Source: HGM13006 sp963650135 (GTDB taxonomy: Bacteria > Bacillota > Clostridia > Oscillospirales > Oscillospiraceae). Taken from it: a DNA stretch of 64,000 bases. The position numbers were made by a program, and so were the translations under genes. The notes under the pieces were generated by a model, which saw only the letters and a program-made list of their open reading frames with translations, did not search any database and had not been told where the DNA came from. Positions 22,090 through 30,467 of this stretch are shown piece after piece (positions within the stretch are counted from its first letter, which is position 1; the number at the start of each line of letters is the position of its first letter). The DNA lies in assembly GCA_963650135.1 (NCBI GenBank), contig CAVJLG010000043.1, positions 73,949-137,948 on the forward strand, read 5' to 3'.

Positions 22090-24078
22090 ATGACACATCC
22101 TGAGTACCCCACGCTGTTCTCACCTATGAAGGTCGGCAACGTGGTGTATAAAAACCGCATTTTCCAGGCTCCTGCAACCCCTCACCTGCTGCAGACCGAT
22201 GAGCCCTATCCCACCGATGCGTATCGTGCATACTATGTGGAGAAGGCCCGTGGCGGCACCGCTTCCGTGACCATCGCCGGTCATGACATGAACTCCATGG
22301 CGCCCTTCCGTCCCGGCTGGCACAACCTGGACCTGCGTCAGACCACCTATCATCGTTATTGGCAGAAGTGTGTGGATCAGATCCACTACTATGGCGCGAA
22401 GGCTTCCATCGAGCTGCTGGCATTCTTCTACTCCGGCTGGACCGGCGGCAAGAAGGGCGAGGGCGAGCACTTCTTCTATTCCGTAGACGGCACTCCCGGC
22501 CCCGACGGCTCCGAGCGTCCCATGCTGACCCGTGAGGCAATGGAGGCAATTGCTGAGGATTATGCCAATGTTGCTGAGCAGGCTGTTGCAGTGGGCTTTG
22601 ACTCCATTCTGATTCACGGCGGCCATGGCCTGGTGATCAACCGTTTCATGAGCCCCCTGTTCAACCATCGTACCGATGAGTTCGGCGGCTCCTTCGAGAA
22701 CCGCTGCCGGTTCCCCATGATGATCCTGGATGCCATCCGCAAGAGAGTTGGCCACAAGATCCTCATCGAGTACCGTATTTCCGGCTGCGAGCTGGCTGAC
22801 GAGGTTGGCTATCCCAATGCCGACAAGCAGCTGAAGCCCGAGGATATTGCCGAGTTCCTGCGTATGGCTGGCGACCGCATTGATATTGCACATATCTCTG
22901 CTGGTAACATGTCCATCCCCGGCACCGAGGCAATCATGCATCCCACCATCTTCCACAAGCCCGGCCAGAATGCTCGGTTTGCCCGTAAGATCAAGGAGCT
23001 GGGTGTTCCGCAGCCTGTGCTGACCCTGGGCGCATTCCAGGATCCCAAGTTCATTGAAGAAACGCTGGCTACCGGCGGCGCTGACTTTGTTGCCATGGCC
23101 CGCGGTACCATTGCAGATCCCGAGATGCCCGAGAAGGCACGCCACGGCCAGGAAGACGAAATCATCCCCTGCATCAAGTGCTTCCACTGCCTGGAGTATA
23201 CCAAGCCCACCACCAAGGCATTTGCATGTTCCGTCAACCCCACTGTTGGCCGCGAGAACCAGCTGAAGGATCTGATTCCCGAGTCCACCACTCCCAAGAA
23301 GGTTATCATCATCGGCGGCGGCCCTTCCGGCATGGAGGCTGCTATCATTGCTGCAAAGCGCGGTCATGATGTTACCATTTATGAGAAGGCTGACCGTCTG
23401 GGCGGCAAGCTGGTGTTCTCCGAGCAGGTTTCCTTCAAGTATGACCTGGCGAAGTTCATGAATTACCAGATCAACCTGGTGAAGAAGCTGGGCATCAAGG
23501 TCCTGCTGAACACTGAGGCTACCCCTGAGCTGATTGAAGCACAGAAGGCAGACTGGGTTCTGGCTGCTGTGGGCGCCAATGCCTTTGTTCCTCCGATCCC
23601 CGGCACCGACGGCCCCAACGTTATGATCGCAGAGGAGTGCTACAAGCACATCGACGAAATCGGCGAGCGCGTTGTGCTCATCGGCGGCGGCGAGGTTGGC
23701 TGCGAGACTGCTCTGGCTCTGGCCGAAAAGGGCAAGAAGGTTTCTATCATCGAGATGCTGCCTGAGCTGTGCCCCGAGACCTTCCACCTGACCCGCGGCG
23801 TTATGCTGGGCAAGATGGAGAAGTGCGTTGACATCTATACCGGCGCTCGCTGCTCCGGCATCACCACCGAGGGTGTCAGCTTCGTGGATAAGGACGGCAA
23901 CGAGCAGTTCGTTCCCTGCGATGTGGTTGTTATGTCCTCCGGTATGCGTCCTCGCCAGGATCTGGCTGAGAGCTTCCGCATGACCGCACCCGACTTTATG
24001 CCCATCGGCGACTGCGTGATTGCAAAGAACGTTCGTACTGCCACCAGAATGGCATTCGACGCTGCAACCCGCATCTAA
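22090..24078 (+). CDS. NADH:flavin oxidoreductase, OYE-Fe-S-FAD type (enoate/dienoyl-CoA reductase-like), copy 1
   Basis: The 662-residue protein has the three-part layout of 2,4-dienoyl-CoA reductase and BaiCD/BaiH: an OYE FMN barrel (1-370), a 4Fe-4S linker and an FAD/NADH domain (about 395-660). The linker cysteines are CIKCFHC followed 12 residues later by FACSVNP. FAD motif VIIIGGGPSGMEAA and NAD motif VVLIGGGEVGCETA are intact. In the barrel, IHGGHGLVINRFMSP keeps both histidines but has Leu where YqjM-type enzymes have the Tyr proton donor. It should reduce an activated C=C bond of an unknown substrate. AGGAGG precedes the ATG. Codons are strongly biased. Confidence 0.9.
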   Translation: MTHPEYPTLFSPMKVGNVVYKNRIFQAPATPHLLQTDEPYPTDAYRAYYVEKARGGTASVTIAGHDMNSMAPFRPGWHNLDLRQTTYHRYWQKCVDQIHYYGAKASIELLAFFYSGWTGGKKGEGEHFFYSVDGTPGPDGSERPMLTREAMEAIAEDYANVAEQAVAVGFDSILIHGGHGLVINRFMSPLFNHRTDEFGGSFENRCRFPMMILDAIRKRVGHKILIEYRISGCELADEVGYPNADKQLKPEDIAEFLRMAGDRIDIAHISAGNMSIPGTEAIMHPTIFHKPGQNARFARKIKELGVPQPVLTLGAFQDPKFIEETLATGGADFVAMARGTIADPEMPEKARHGQEDEIIPCIKCFHCLEYTKPTTKAFACSVNPTVGRENQLKDLIPESTTPKKVIIIGGGPSGMEAAIIAAKRGHDVTIYEKADRLGGKLVFSEQVSFKYDLAKFMNYQINLVKKLGIKVLLNTEATPELIEAQKADWVLAAVGANAFVPPIPGTDGPNVMIAEECYKHIDEIGERVVLIGGGEVGCETALALAEKGKKVSIIEMLPELCPETFHLTRGVMLGKMEKCVDIYTGARCSGITTEGVSFVDKDGNEQFVPCDVVVMSSGMRPRQDLAESFRMTAPDFMPIGDCVIAKNVRTATRMAFDAATRI

Positions 24079-24089
24079 TTTCATACAAA

Positions 24090-24123
24090 AACCCGCTGCT
24101 CGTTACTGGGCAGCGGGTTTTCC
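24090..24123 (+). terminator. Terminator after reductase copy 1
   Basis: AACCCGCTGC (24090-24099) pairs with GCAGCGGGTT (24110-24119), followed by T4. Confidence 0.88.
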
Positions 24124-24195
24124 TTGCGTTTTCAGACAAAAATTCTCAGCCATAAAACCGTCAAAACGGCACAGGCTAACCGTGAGGTGGTATGC

Positions 24196-25164
24196 GTGTA
24201 CCGGAAATGGTTGATTTTGACGATATTAACCGGGCTGCTGCTGACCAATGCAGCGGCAGCGGAGGATTATATCCATTGGGTGGATTTTGATGTGCCGGTG
24301 GAGGCGCTGGAGACGGCTATGCAGCTGGATATCGAGTCCCAGGGGAAGGAGAAGCCGCTGGATTGGGTGGAAATCCTGGCTCTGGGCGCCACCAGAAACG
24401 GCAGCGGAAAGCTCAGCCCGGCACAGGTCCGGCAGGCAGCAAAAGAGCTGGAGGGGGATGCCGCTCCGGAGCAGCTGCTGGGCGCACAAGCGAAGTATTA
24501 TCGCTATTACCGGGAAGCCTATGAAGCGGTGCTCGGCGGATTGGTGGGAAGCTATGCTATCAGAAAGGCCGATGGCACCTGGGCGGCGGAATATGGGCTG
24601 AAAGCCTTTTGCCCGGTGGCGGCAGGCTGGGGATTTTCCCACTGTCAGGATTTCGGAAACAGCCGCAGTTTTGGCTATCGGCGGAAGCACCTGGGCAATG
24701 ATCTGATGGGGTCCCTGGGCGCGCCCATTGCGGCGGTGGAGGGCGGTACGGTGGAGGCTTTGGGCTGGAACCGCTATGGCGGCTGGCGGGTAGGCATCCG
24801 CTCCTTTGACCGGAAGCGCTATTACTATTATGCCCACCTTCGGAAGGATGCGCCCTTTGCGCCGGGACTGCGGGTAGGGGATACGGTCAATGCAGGGGAC
24901 ATCATCGGCTTTATGGGCCGCACCGGCTATTCCGACAAGGAAAATACCAATAACATCGAAGTGGTGCATCTGCATTTTGGCATTGAGCTGGTGTTTGATG
25001 AGAGCCAGAAGGAGTCGGACCATGAGATCTGGATTGACGCATATCCTATTGTGGAGCTGCTTCGGCGGCATCCGGTGACGGTGGTGCGGGACGAGGAAAC
25101 GGGCTACTACCGCCGGGCTTATGCCTATGTAGATTTGGACCGGGAGCTGTTGCCGTCGGAATGA
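24196..25164 (+). CDS. Secreted M23 (LytM-type) metallopeptidase
   Basis: The 322-residue protein has an N-terminal signal peptide (WLILTILTGLLLTNAAAA) and a C-terminal LytM domain. Zinc ligands are His165 and Asp169 of HLGNDLMG and the HLH motif at 258-260 (HLHFGIEL). The region between (about 30-140) is a charged helical segment. M23 enzymes cut peptide cross-links in the wall; distant relatives work in spore engulfment. The GTG at 24196 is chosen because GAGGTGG lies upstream and it gives a clean signal peptide; a longer frame from 24124 overlaps the terminator. It is convergent with the nitroreductase, with two bases between stops. Confidence 0.87.
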   Translation: MYRKWLILTILTGLLLTNAAAAEDYIHWVDFDVPVEALETAMQLDIESQGKEKPLDWVEILALGATRNGSGKLSPAQVRQAAKELEGDAAPEQLLGAQAKYYRYYREAYEAVLGGLVGSYAIRKADGTWAAEYGLKAFCPVAAGWGFSHCQDFGNSRSFGYRRKHLGNDLMGSLGAPIAAVEGGTVEALGWNRYGGWRVGIRSFDRKRYYYYAHLRKDAPFAPGLRVGDTVNAGDIIGFMGRTGYSDKENTNNIEVVHLHFGIELVFDESQKESDHEIWIDAYPIVELLRRHPVTVVRDEETGYYRRAYAYVDLDRELLPSE

Positions 25165-25166
25165 GC

Positions 25167-25979
25167 TTACAGCTCGGTCAGAGCAATGGGTTTTCTGGGA
25201 GCGGTGCGGCGGAATTTGATGTCCGGGTGCCCCAGAACCAGGCAGCGGACCACCTGCTCATTGTCCTTCAATCCCAGCATATTTTGAATGTCCTTGCTTC
25301 CGGCGCAGCAGGCGGTGAAATAGCCGCTGTAGAGGCAGCCGAGGCCCAGGGAAGCGGCCATCAGCTCCGTATAAGCGGCAGCAGCAGCAGCATCCCGCAC
25401 GTCTGTCTTGTCGGAAACGAACATCAAAAGCTGGGGCGCATGGAAAAACAGCGGGTCAAAGGTTTTGTCGTCTTTGCGCTGCTGATTCCAGGCGATAAAG
25501 TTGTTCGCACGCCGCAGTTCGTTGGGATCGGTGGCGGTTTTCAGCTGCATAGCGCCCACCTGACCAAGCGCTTCCAGGGCGGCGTCAAGAAGCGCAGGAA
25601 TGCCTTTGGTGACTGAGATATACCGAGTGCCCTGAAGATTTTTTGCGGTGGGACAGGCTCTGGCGGCGCTCAGAAGCATCGAAAGCTCCTGATGCGTTAC
25701 CGGCTGATCCGTATAATGGCGGCAGGAACGGCGGGAGTGCATGGCCTCCAGCAGCGATTCCGGATCATGGTGATTGGTAACCGGCGCAATATCGTCGCCC
25801 GGAAGCGCGGGGTCCGATACAGCGCCCACGGGACAGATGGCGATACAGTGCCCGCAGCCGATGCAGTTTCCCGGGGCGGTTAAGACAGGGTGATGGTCCT
25901 CCATTGTAATGGCACTGGGAAAACAGTCCCAGGCACAGCGTCCGCAGCCAATGCAGCGGGTCATATCCAATTGAATCAT
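25167..25979 (-). CDS. Ferredoxin-nitroreductase fusion
   Basis: The 270-residue protein has an N-terminal two-cluster ferredoxin (CIGCGRCAWDCFP and CIGCGHCIAICPVGA, residues 9-55) fused to a nitroreductase domain (about 75-270) with SRRSCRHYTDQPV (FMN phosphate binding) and AAAYTELMAASLGLGCLYSG. The family reduces nitro, quinone or enone substrates with FMN and ferredoxin-fed electrons. The C-terminal GHPDIKFRRTAPRKP is typical. An AGGAG site precedes the ATG. It is divergent from the M3 peptidase across a 302-base region. Confidence 0.92.
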   Translation of the reverse strand: MIQLDMTRCIGCGRCAWDCFPSAITMEDHHPVLTAPGNCIGCGHCIAICPVGAVSDPALPGDDIAPVTNHHDPESLLEAMHSRRSCRHYTDQPVTHQELSMLLSAARACPTAKNLQGTRYISVTKGIPALLDAALEALGQVGAMQLKTATDPNELRRANNFIAWNQQRKDDKTFDPLFFHAPQLLMFVSDKTDVRDAAAAAAYTELMAASLGLGCLYSGYFTACCAGSKDIQNMLGLKDNEQVVRCLVLGHPDIKFRRTAPRKPIALTEL

Positions 25980-26058
25980 AGAAGCTCCTCCGTTCTTGAA
26001 TTCGTACTTTTATTATACCGTTTTTGTCAAGAAAAGCGTTGGTTTGGGAGATGGGGAG

Positions 26059-26101
26059 AAAAACACTGTGTGACTGGGAAAACGACTTGCACAGTGTTTT
26101 T
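26059..26101. repeat. Perfect 12-bp inverted repeat in a divergent intergenic region
   Basis: AAAAACACTGTG (26059-26070) and CACAGTGTTTTT (26090-26101) surround a 19-base loop. With T tracts at both ends it looks like a bidirectional terminator, yet it lies between two divergently starting genes. Confidence 0.75.
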
Positions 26102-26122
26102 GCGCCATTCCGGAAAAGCGTG

Positions 26123-26151
26123 TTTGATATTATCAAATATAAGAATATAAT
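26123..26151 (+). promoter_or_regulatory. M3 peptidase promoter with palindromic operator
   Basis: TTTGAT (26123-26128), 17-base spacer, TATAAT (26146-26151). The -35 is the left arm of the perfect palindrome TTTGATATTATCAAA (26123-26137), a likely repressor site. A leader of about 120 bases follows. The remainder of the 302-base gap shows no gene. Confidence 0.6.
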
Positions 26152-26281
26152 AAAGCTATATCATGAAGTATAGGAATGCCGAAGTGTGGGAATAGGGCAA
26201 AACACGACAGATCGCCTTGATTTCTGTCCCGGCAGAAGCCGAAATGAATACCAAATCCATAATAAGGAGGACTCAACACCC

Positions 26282-27991
26282 ATGGAAAATTACAAGTTTT
26301 CAACCCTGGAGTATAAGCGCCCTGACCTGGAGGCGCGCCGCGAAGCGCTTGCGCAATGGAAAAATGCGGTGGAGCATGCGGAAAGCTATGACGCACTGCG
26401 CAAGCTGATGCTTGAAATCGACCAGGCAAGCTGCGAGCTGGCCACGCAGTATACCATTGCGCACATCCGCCACACCCTGGACACCCGTGACGAATTTTAT
26501 GAGGCAGAGATTCAGTATCTTCAGGACACGCTGCCCACCCTCAGCGGCGCAGAGGTAGCGCTCAGCGAGGCCATTGCGGCAAGCCCCTTCCGTTCGGACA
26601 TTGAGCAGGAGTTCGGCAAGCAGTATTTTGTCTCCATGGATTTGCAGAAGAAGCTGTACTGCGAGGAGAATATTCCCCTGCGCCAGCAGGAGAGCCGTCT
26701 GACCAATGAATACCAGAAGATCATGGCGACTGCTGAAATCCCCTATGACGGCAAAAAGCTGAATCTCTACGGCGTACAGAAATACTTTGAGCATCCTGAC
26801 CGGGCCATGCGTGCTGCCGCCGTCAAGGCCTACTCCAAGTTCTATGCGGACAACGAGCCGCGCCTGGAGGAGATTTGGGACGAGCTGATTCGTATTCGTA
26901 ACCAAATTGGAAAAAACCTCGGCTATGAAAATTACATTCCCGTGGGCTATCTGGAGCAGGGCCGCATGGATTATGGCGAGAAGGAAGTCGCATCCTTCCG
27001 GGAGCAGGTGCGTACGGTTCTGGTGCCTCTGTGCCAGAAGCTCTATGACGCCCAGGCGAAGCGCTTGGGGATCGACCATGTGATGTGGCACGACGAAAAG
27101 ATGGTGTTCCCGGACGGCAATGCCGAGCCTGCGGGCGATGATGAATTCATGGTCAAGACCGCGCAGAAGATGTACCGCGAGATCAGCCCGGAGACTGGGG
27201 AATTCATCGACTTCATGATCGACCATGAGCTGATGGATTTGCAGAACAAGCCGGGCAAGGCCTCCACGGGCTATATGACCAGCCTGCCCAGCCTGAAAGC
27301 GCCCTTCGTATTCTCCTGCTTCAACCACACGATTTTTGATATGCAGGTGCTGACCCATGAGTTGGGCCACGCCTTTGCAGGCTATATGGCCATGCGCAGC
27401 CAGCCTATTTCGGACTATTACAGCGAGTCCACCGATATCGCAGAGATTCACTCCATGTCCATGGAGCAGTTCTCCTATCCCTATGCCGAGTGGTTCTTTG
27501 GCGATCAGGCGAATAAGTTCCGCTTTGCCCATTTGCAGGAGGCCATTACCTTCGTACCCTTTGGTGTGGCGGTGGACGAGTTCCAGCATATCTGCTATGC
27601 CCATCCTGAGCTGACGCCTAAGGAGCGGACCTATCAGTGGCACCTGCTGGAGGAAAAGTATATGCCCTGGCGCAAGTACGATAACGACGCTTTCATGGAG
27701 CGCGGCGGCTACTGGTACCACAAGCTGCACATCTACCTCTATCCCTTCTACTACATCAACTATACGCTCACCACCATGGGCGCGATGGAGTTTAAGAAGA
27801 AGTATGCGGAGAACAAAGAGGCGGCATGGCAGGATTATCTGAATCTCTGTAAGGTTGGCGGCAGCCGCAGCTATCTGGAAACGCTGCGCTATGCAAATCT
27901 GGCAAATCCTTTTGAGGCCGGTTCCGTTGAACGTGCCTGCGGGTATGCGGAGAAGATTCTGCTGGATCAGATTGCAGCACAGGAGAAGTAA
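26282..27991 (+). CDS. M3-family oligoendopeptidase (PepF-like)
   Basis: The 569-residue cytoplasmic metallopeptidase has the zinc motif HELGHAFAGYMAMRS (HExxH with the distant Glu in YSESTDIAEIHS). Length and N-terminal FSTLEYKRPDLEA match the M3 oligoendopeptidase group of Clostridia. It cleaves short peptides taken up or released by the proteasome-like proteases. The ATG at 26282 follows AAGGAGG; the start at 26186 is not supported. A bidirectional terminator separates it from ftsH. Confidence 0.93.
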   Translation: MENYKFSTLEYKRPDLEARREALAQWKNAVEHAESYDALRKLMLEIDQASCELATQYTIAHIRHTLDTRDEFYEAEIQYLQDTLPTLSGAEVALSEAIAASPFRSDIEQEFGKQYFVSMDLQKKLYCEENIPLRQQESRLTNEYQKIMATAEIPYDGKKLNLYGVQKYFEHPDRAMRAAAVKAYSKFYADNEPRLEEIWDELIRIRNQIGKNLGYENYIPVGYLEQGRMDYGEKEVASFREQVRTVLVPLCQKLYDAQAKRLGIDHVMWHDEKMVFPDGNAEPAGDDEFMVKTAQKMYREISPETGEFIDFMIDHELMDLQNKPGKASTGYMTSLPSLKAPFVFSCFNHTIFDMQVLTHELGHAFAGYMAMRSQPISDYYSESTDIAEIHSMSMEQFSYPYAEWFFGDQANKFRFAHLQEAITFVPFGVAVDEFQHICYAHPELTPKERTYQWHLLEEKYMPWRKYDNDAFMERGGYWYHKLHIYLYPFYYINYTLTTMGAMEFKKKYAENKEAAWQDYLNLCKVGGSRSYLETLRYANLANPFEAGSVERACGYAEKILLDQIAAQEK

Positions 27992-28027
27992 GCGCCATAT
28001 TGCGCCTTGACACACCAAATAGAACTA

Positions 28028-28063
28028 GGACCCCCTGCGTGACCATAGCCGCGCAGGGGGTCC
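28028..28063. terminator. Terminator between M3 peptidase and ftsH
   Basis: GGACCCCCTGCG (28028-28039) pairs perfectly with CGCAGGGGGTCC (28052-28063). T-rich exits are modest on both strands. It serves two convergent genes. Confidence 0.75.
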
Positions 28064-28081
28064 TTCCACGATTCTGTTTGC

Positions 28082-30070
28082 TTATTCGTTGGATTCGATG
28101 GGTTCTTCTGTTGCGTTCTCAGGGGTTGTTTCCGAAGGCGTTTCCTCCGCGGACGGCTGTGCTTCTGCCTTGGGTTCGTCCGTGGGTTCGGTGGCAGGGA
28201 GCTCTTCCGGCTCCTTCAGGAAGGACATGAACTCGTCGCCGGTGATGGTTTCCTTGGTGAGCAGGAAAAGGGCGATTTCGTCCAAGTGCTCCCGATTGTC
28301 CCGCAGCATTTGGCAGGCTTCTTCATAGCACTTACTCAGCAGCTCCCGGATTTCCGCATCAGCCTCTGCGGCGGTGGATTCTGCGCAGTTCATAGCGCTC
28401 TGTCCGCCGAGATACTGGCTTTCGGTGGTAGCAAGGGCCATAAGACCAAATTTCTTACTCATGCCGAACTGGGTAATCATCTTCCGGGCCAAATCCGTTG
28501 CGCGCTCAATATCGTTGGCAGCGCCGGTGGTCTGGGTTCCGAATACCACATCTTCGGCAGCGCGTCCGCCCAAGAGGGTACGGAGCTCGCCGATGAGCTC
28601 TTCCTTGGAGTTGAGGAATTTCTCTTCCTCTTCCATCTGGAGGGTATAGCCCAGTGCGCCGGAGGTATGGGGAACGATGGTGATCTTCTGCACCGGGGCA
28701 GTATGCTTTTGCAGGGCCGCCACCAGAGCGTGGCCGACCTCGTGGTAGGAGACGATGCGCTTTTCAATATCCGTCAGGACGGTGCCCTTCTTTTCGGTAC
28801 CGGCAATAACCGTCTCAAAGGAAACCAGCAGGTCCTCCTGATTGACGGCCTGACGGCCCATACGGACCGCACGGAGGGCAGCCTCATTGACCAGGTTGGC
28901 AAGGTCAGCACCCACGGCACCGGCAGTGACCTGCGCAATGCGGTTGAGGTCTACATCCTCGGTGAGCTTAATGTTTTTGGTGTGCACTTTCAGGGTCTGG
29001 AGACGACCGGCCAGGTTGGGCTTATCCACAATGATCCGGCGGTCAAAGCGCCCTGCACGGAGCAGCGCCTTATCCAGAATTTCCGGACGGTTGGTGGCGG
29101 CGAGGATCACAACGCCCTTGGAGGAATCAAAGCCGTCGATTTCGGAGAGCAGCTGGTTTAGAGTCTGCTCCCGCTCGTCGTTGCTGCCCAGCCGGTTGTC
29201 GCGGCTTTTACCGATGGCGTCGATCTCATCAATGAAGATGATGGCAGGGGCCTGCTTGGACGCCTGCTGGAACAGGTCACGGACGCGGCTTGCGCCAACG
29301 CCCACAAACATCTCCACAAAATCAGAGCCGGAGATAAAGAAGAACGGAACGCCCGCTTCACCGGCAACGGCCTTGGCCAGCAGCGTTTTACCGGTACCGG
29401 GGGAGCCCACCAGCAGCGCACCCTTGGGAATCTTTGCACCGATGGCGGCGTATTTCTGGGGCTTGTGGAGGAAATCAATGATCTCCTGGAGGGATTCCTT
29501 GGCCTCGTCCTGACCGGCAACATCGGCAAAGGTGACGCCGGTTTCCTTCTCCATATACACCTTGGCCTTGCTTTGGCCGATATTCATGCCGCCGCCCATT
29601 TTGCTGCCCAGGTTCCGCATCAGGAACGTAAACAGGAAATAGATGATGACGAAGGGAAGCACATAGGACAGGAGAATCTGAATGATGGGGGATACCTCAT
29701 CGACGATTTCCCGATAATACTCTACGTTGTTGGCGTCAAGCAGGGGCAGAAGCTCATCGTCGCTGAGCAGACCCGTATAGTAGATGGTCCGCTGATCCTG
29801 GGGAACGTCCTCCTCCTCCTTGGTGGTGATGAGAATGCGGTCCGACTGAATTTCGGCCTCTGCAATTTCACCATCCTCCAGCATCTGCTTGAATTCGTTA
29901 TAGTTGATTTCCTTGGTCTTGGCCTTTTCATAACTGGTCAGAAGATAGTTAAAAAGAAGCACCATGACAATGGCGAGAACGGCAATGGGCAGGATGGAAT
30001 TGAACTTTGGCTGGTTCTGATCGTCCTTGCGGCTGCCGTTTTTGTTATCGCGATGATTTGGCGTACTCAC
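28082..30070 (-). CDS. ftsH: ATP-dependent zinc metalloprotease FtsH
   Basis: FtsH is the membrane AAA+ protease that degrades damaged membrane and regulatory proteins. The 662-residue protein has two membrane segments (about 25-45 and 130-150), Walker A GSPGTGKT, Walker B IIFIDEIDAIG, SRH region ATNRPEILDKALLRAGRFDR and zinc motif HEVGH. The tail is acidic and Pro/Thr/Glu rich. Two GTG starts exist: 30076 is one base from the AAAGGAGG site, 30070 is seven bases away, so 30070 is chosen. The 397-base region upstream to rlmB holds promoters but no other gene. Confidence 0.96.
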   Translation of the reverse strand: MSTPNHRDNKNGSRKDDQNQPKFNSILPIAVLAIVMVLLFNYLLTSYEKAKTKEINYNEFKQMLEDGEIAEAEIQSDRILITTKEEEDVPQDQRTIYYTGLLSDDELLPLLDANNVEYYREIVDEVSPIIQILLSYVLPFVIIYFLFTFLMRNLGSKMGGGMNIGQSKAKVYMEKETGVTFADVAGQDEAKESLQEIIDFLHKPQKYAAIGAKIPKGALLVGSPGTGKTLLAKAVAGEAGVPFFFISGSDFVEMFVGVGASRVRDLFQQASKQAPAIIFIDEIDAIGKSRDNRLGSNDEREQTLNQLLSEIDGFDSSKGVVILAATNRPEILDKALLRAGRFDRRIIVDKPNLAGRLQTLKVHTKNIKLTEDVDLNRIAQVTAGAVGADLANLVNEAALRAVRMGRQAVNQEDLLVSFETVIAGTEKKGTVLTDIEKRIVSYHEVGHALVAALQKHTAPVQKITIVPHTSGALGYTLQMEEEEKFLNSKEELIGELRTLLGGRAAEDVVFGTQTTGAANDIERATDLARKMITQFGMSKKFGLMALATTESQYLGGQSAMNCAESTAAEADAEIRELLSKCYEEACQMLRDNREHLDEIALFLLTKETITGDEFMSFLKEPEELPATEPTDEPKAEAQPSAEETPSETTPENATEEPIESNE

Positions 30071-30279
30071 AGACACGCCTCCTTTGTTTCAAAGTGAATT
30101 ATCCCAAGTTCATAATAATTCATTCTACAATATACCATACAATGGTGCCGAAAACAACAAAACTCTTCCAGGGGAGAAGTAAACTTTCTGTTAACGCGGC
30201 GGGGAGGAAAGGGCGACAGGCATTGCGGCAATTGAAATTTGGGATGGGCATAAGAAATAAGAAATTTTATGATTGGCGG

Positions 30280-30309
30280 TTGCGGGATGCATAAAATCTA
30301 TGCTATAAT
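30280..30309 (+). promoter_or_regulatory. Promoter for a leader or small RNA upstream of rlmB
   Basis: TTGCGG (30280-30285), 18-base spacer, TATAAT (30304-30309). Transcription would begin near 30316, about 150 bases before rlmB. Confidence 0.55.
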
Positions 30310-30366
30310 AACAGAGACTGGGCAAATCAGCAGACCCAGCATCATCCTATGCTGGAGCGCAAAGAA

Positions 30367-30393
30367 TTTTGGAGCATTTGGCTCCAATTTTCA
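30367..30393 (+). terminator. Terminator-like hairpin in the rlmB leader
   Basis: TTGGAGC and GCTCCAA form a 7-bp stem followed by TTTT. It could end a short RNA of about 75 bases or attenuate rlmB. Another TATAAT at 30451 is close to rlmB but has no clear -35. Confidence 0.45.
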
Positions 30394-30467
30394 GCGCATT
30401 TTGCAGACGCAATGCAATCATAGTTTGAATAGAGCGGAATCGGATTCCCTTATAATATGGAGGCAAT

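Noticed and set aside
17721..24078. Bile-acid 7-alpha-dehydroxylation (bai) operon
   Set aside because: SnoaL and OYE folds are reminiscent of BaiE and BaiCD/BaiH, but no bile-acid CoA ligase, CoA transferase, short-chain dehydrogenase or transporter is present, and gene order differs.
22120..24084. Long minus-strand open frame (654 codons) opposite the OYE-type reductase
   Set aside because: It has no family motif or ribosome site and mirrors the codon bias of the real gene; the plus strand has full FAD, NAD and Fe-S motifs.
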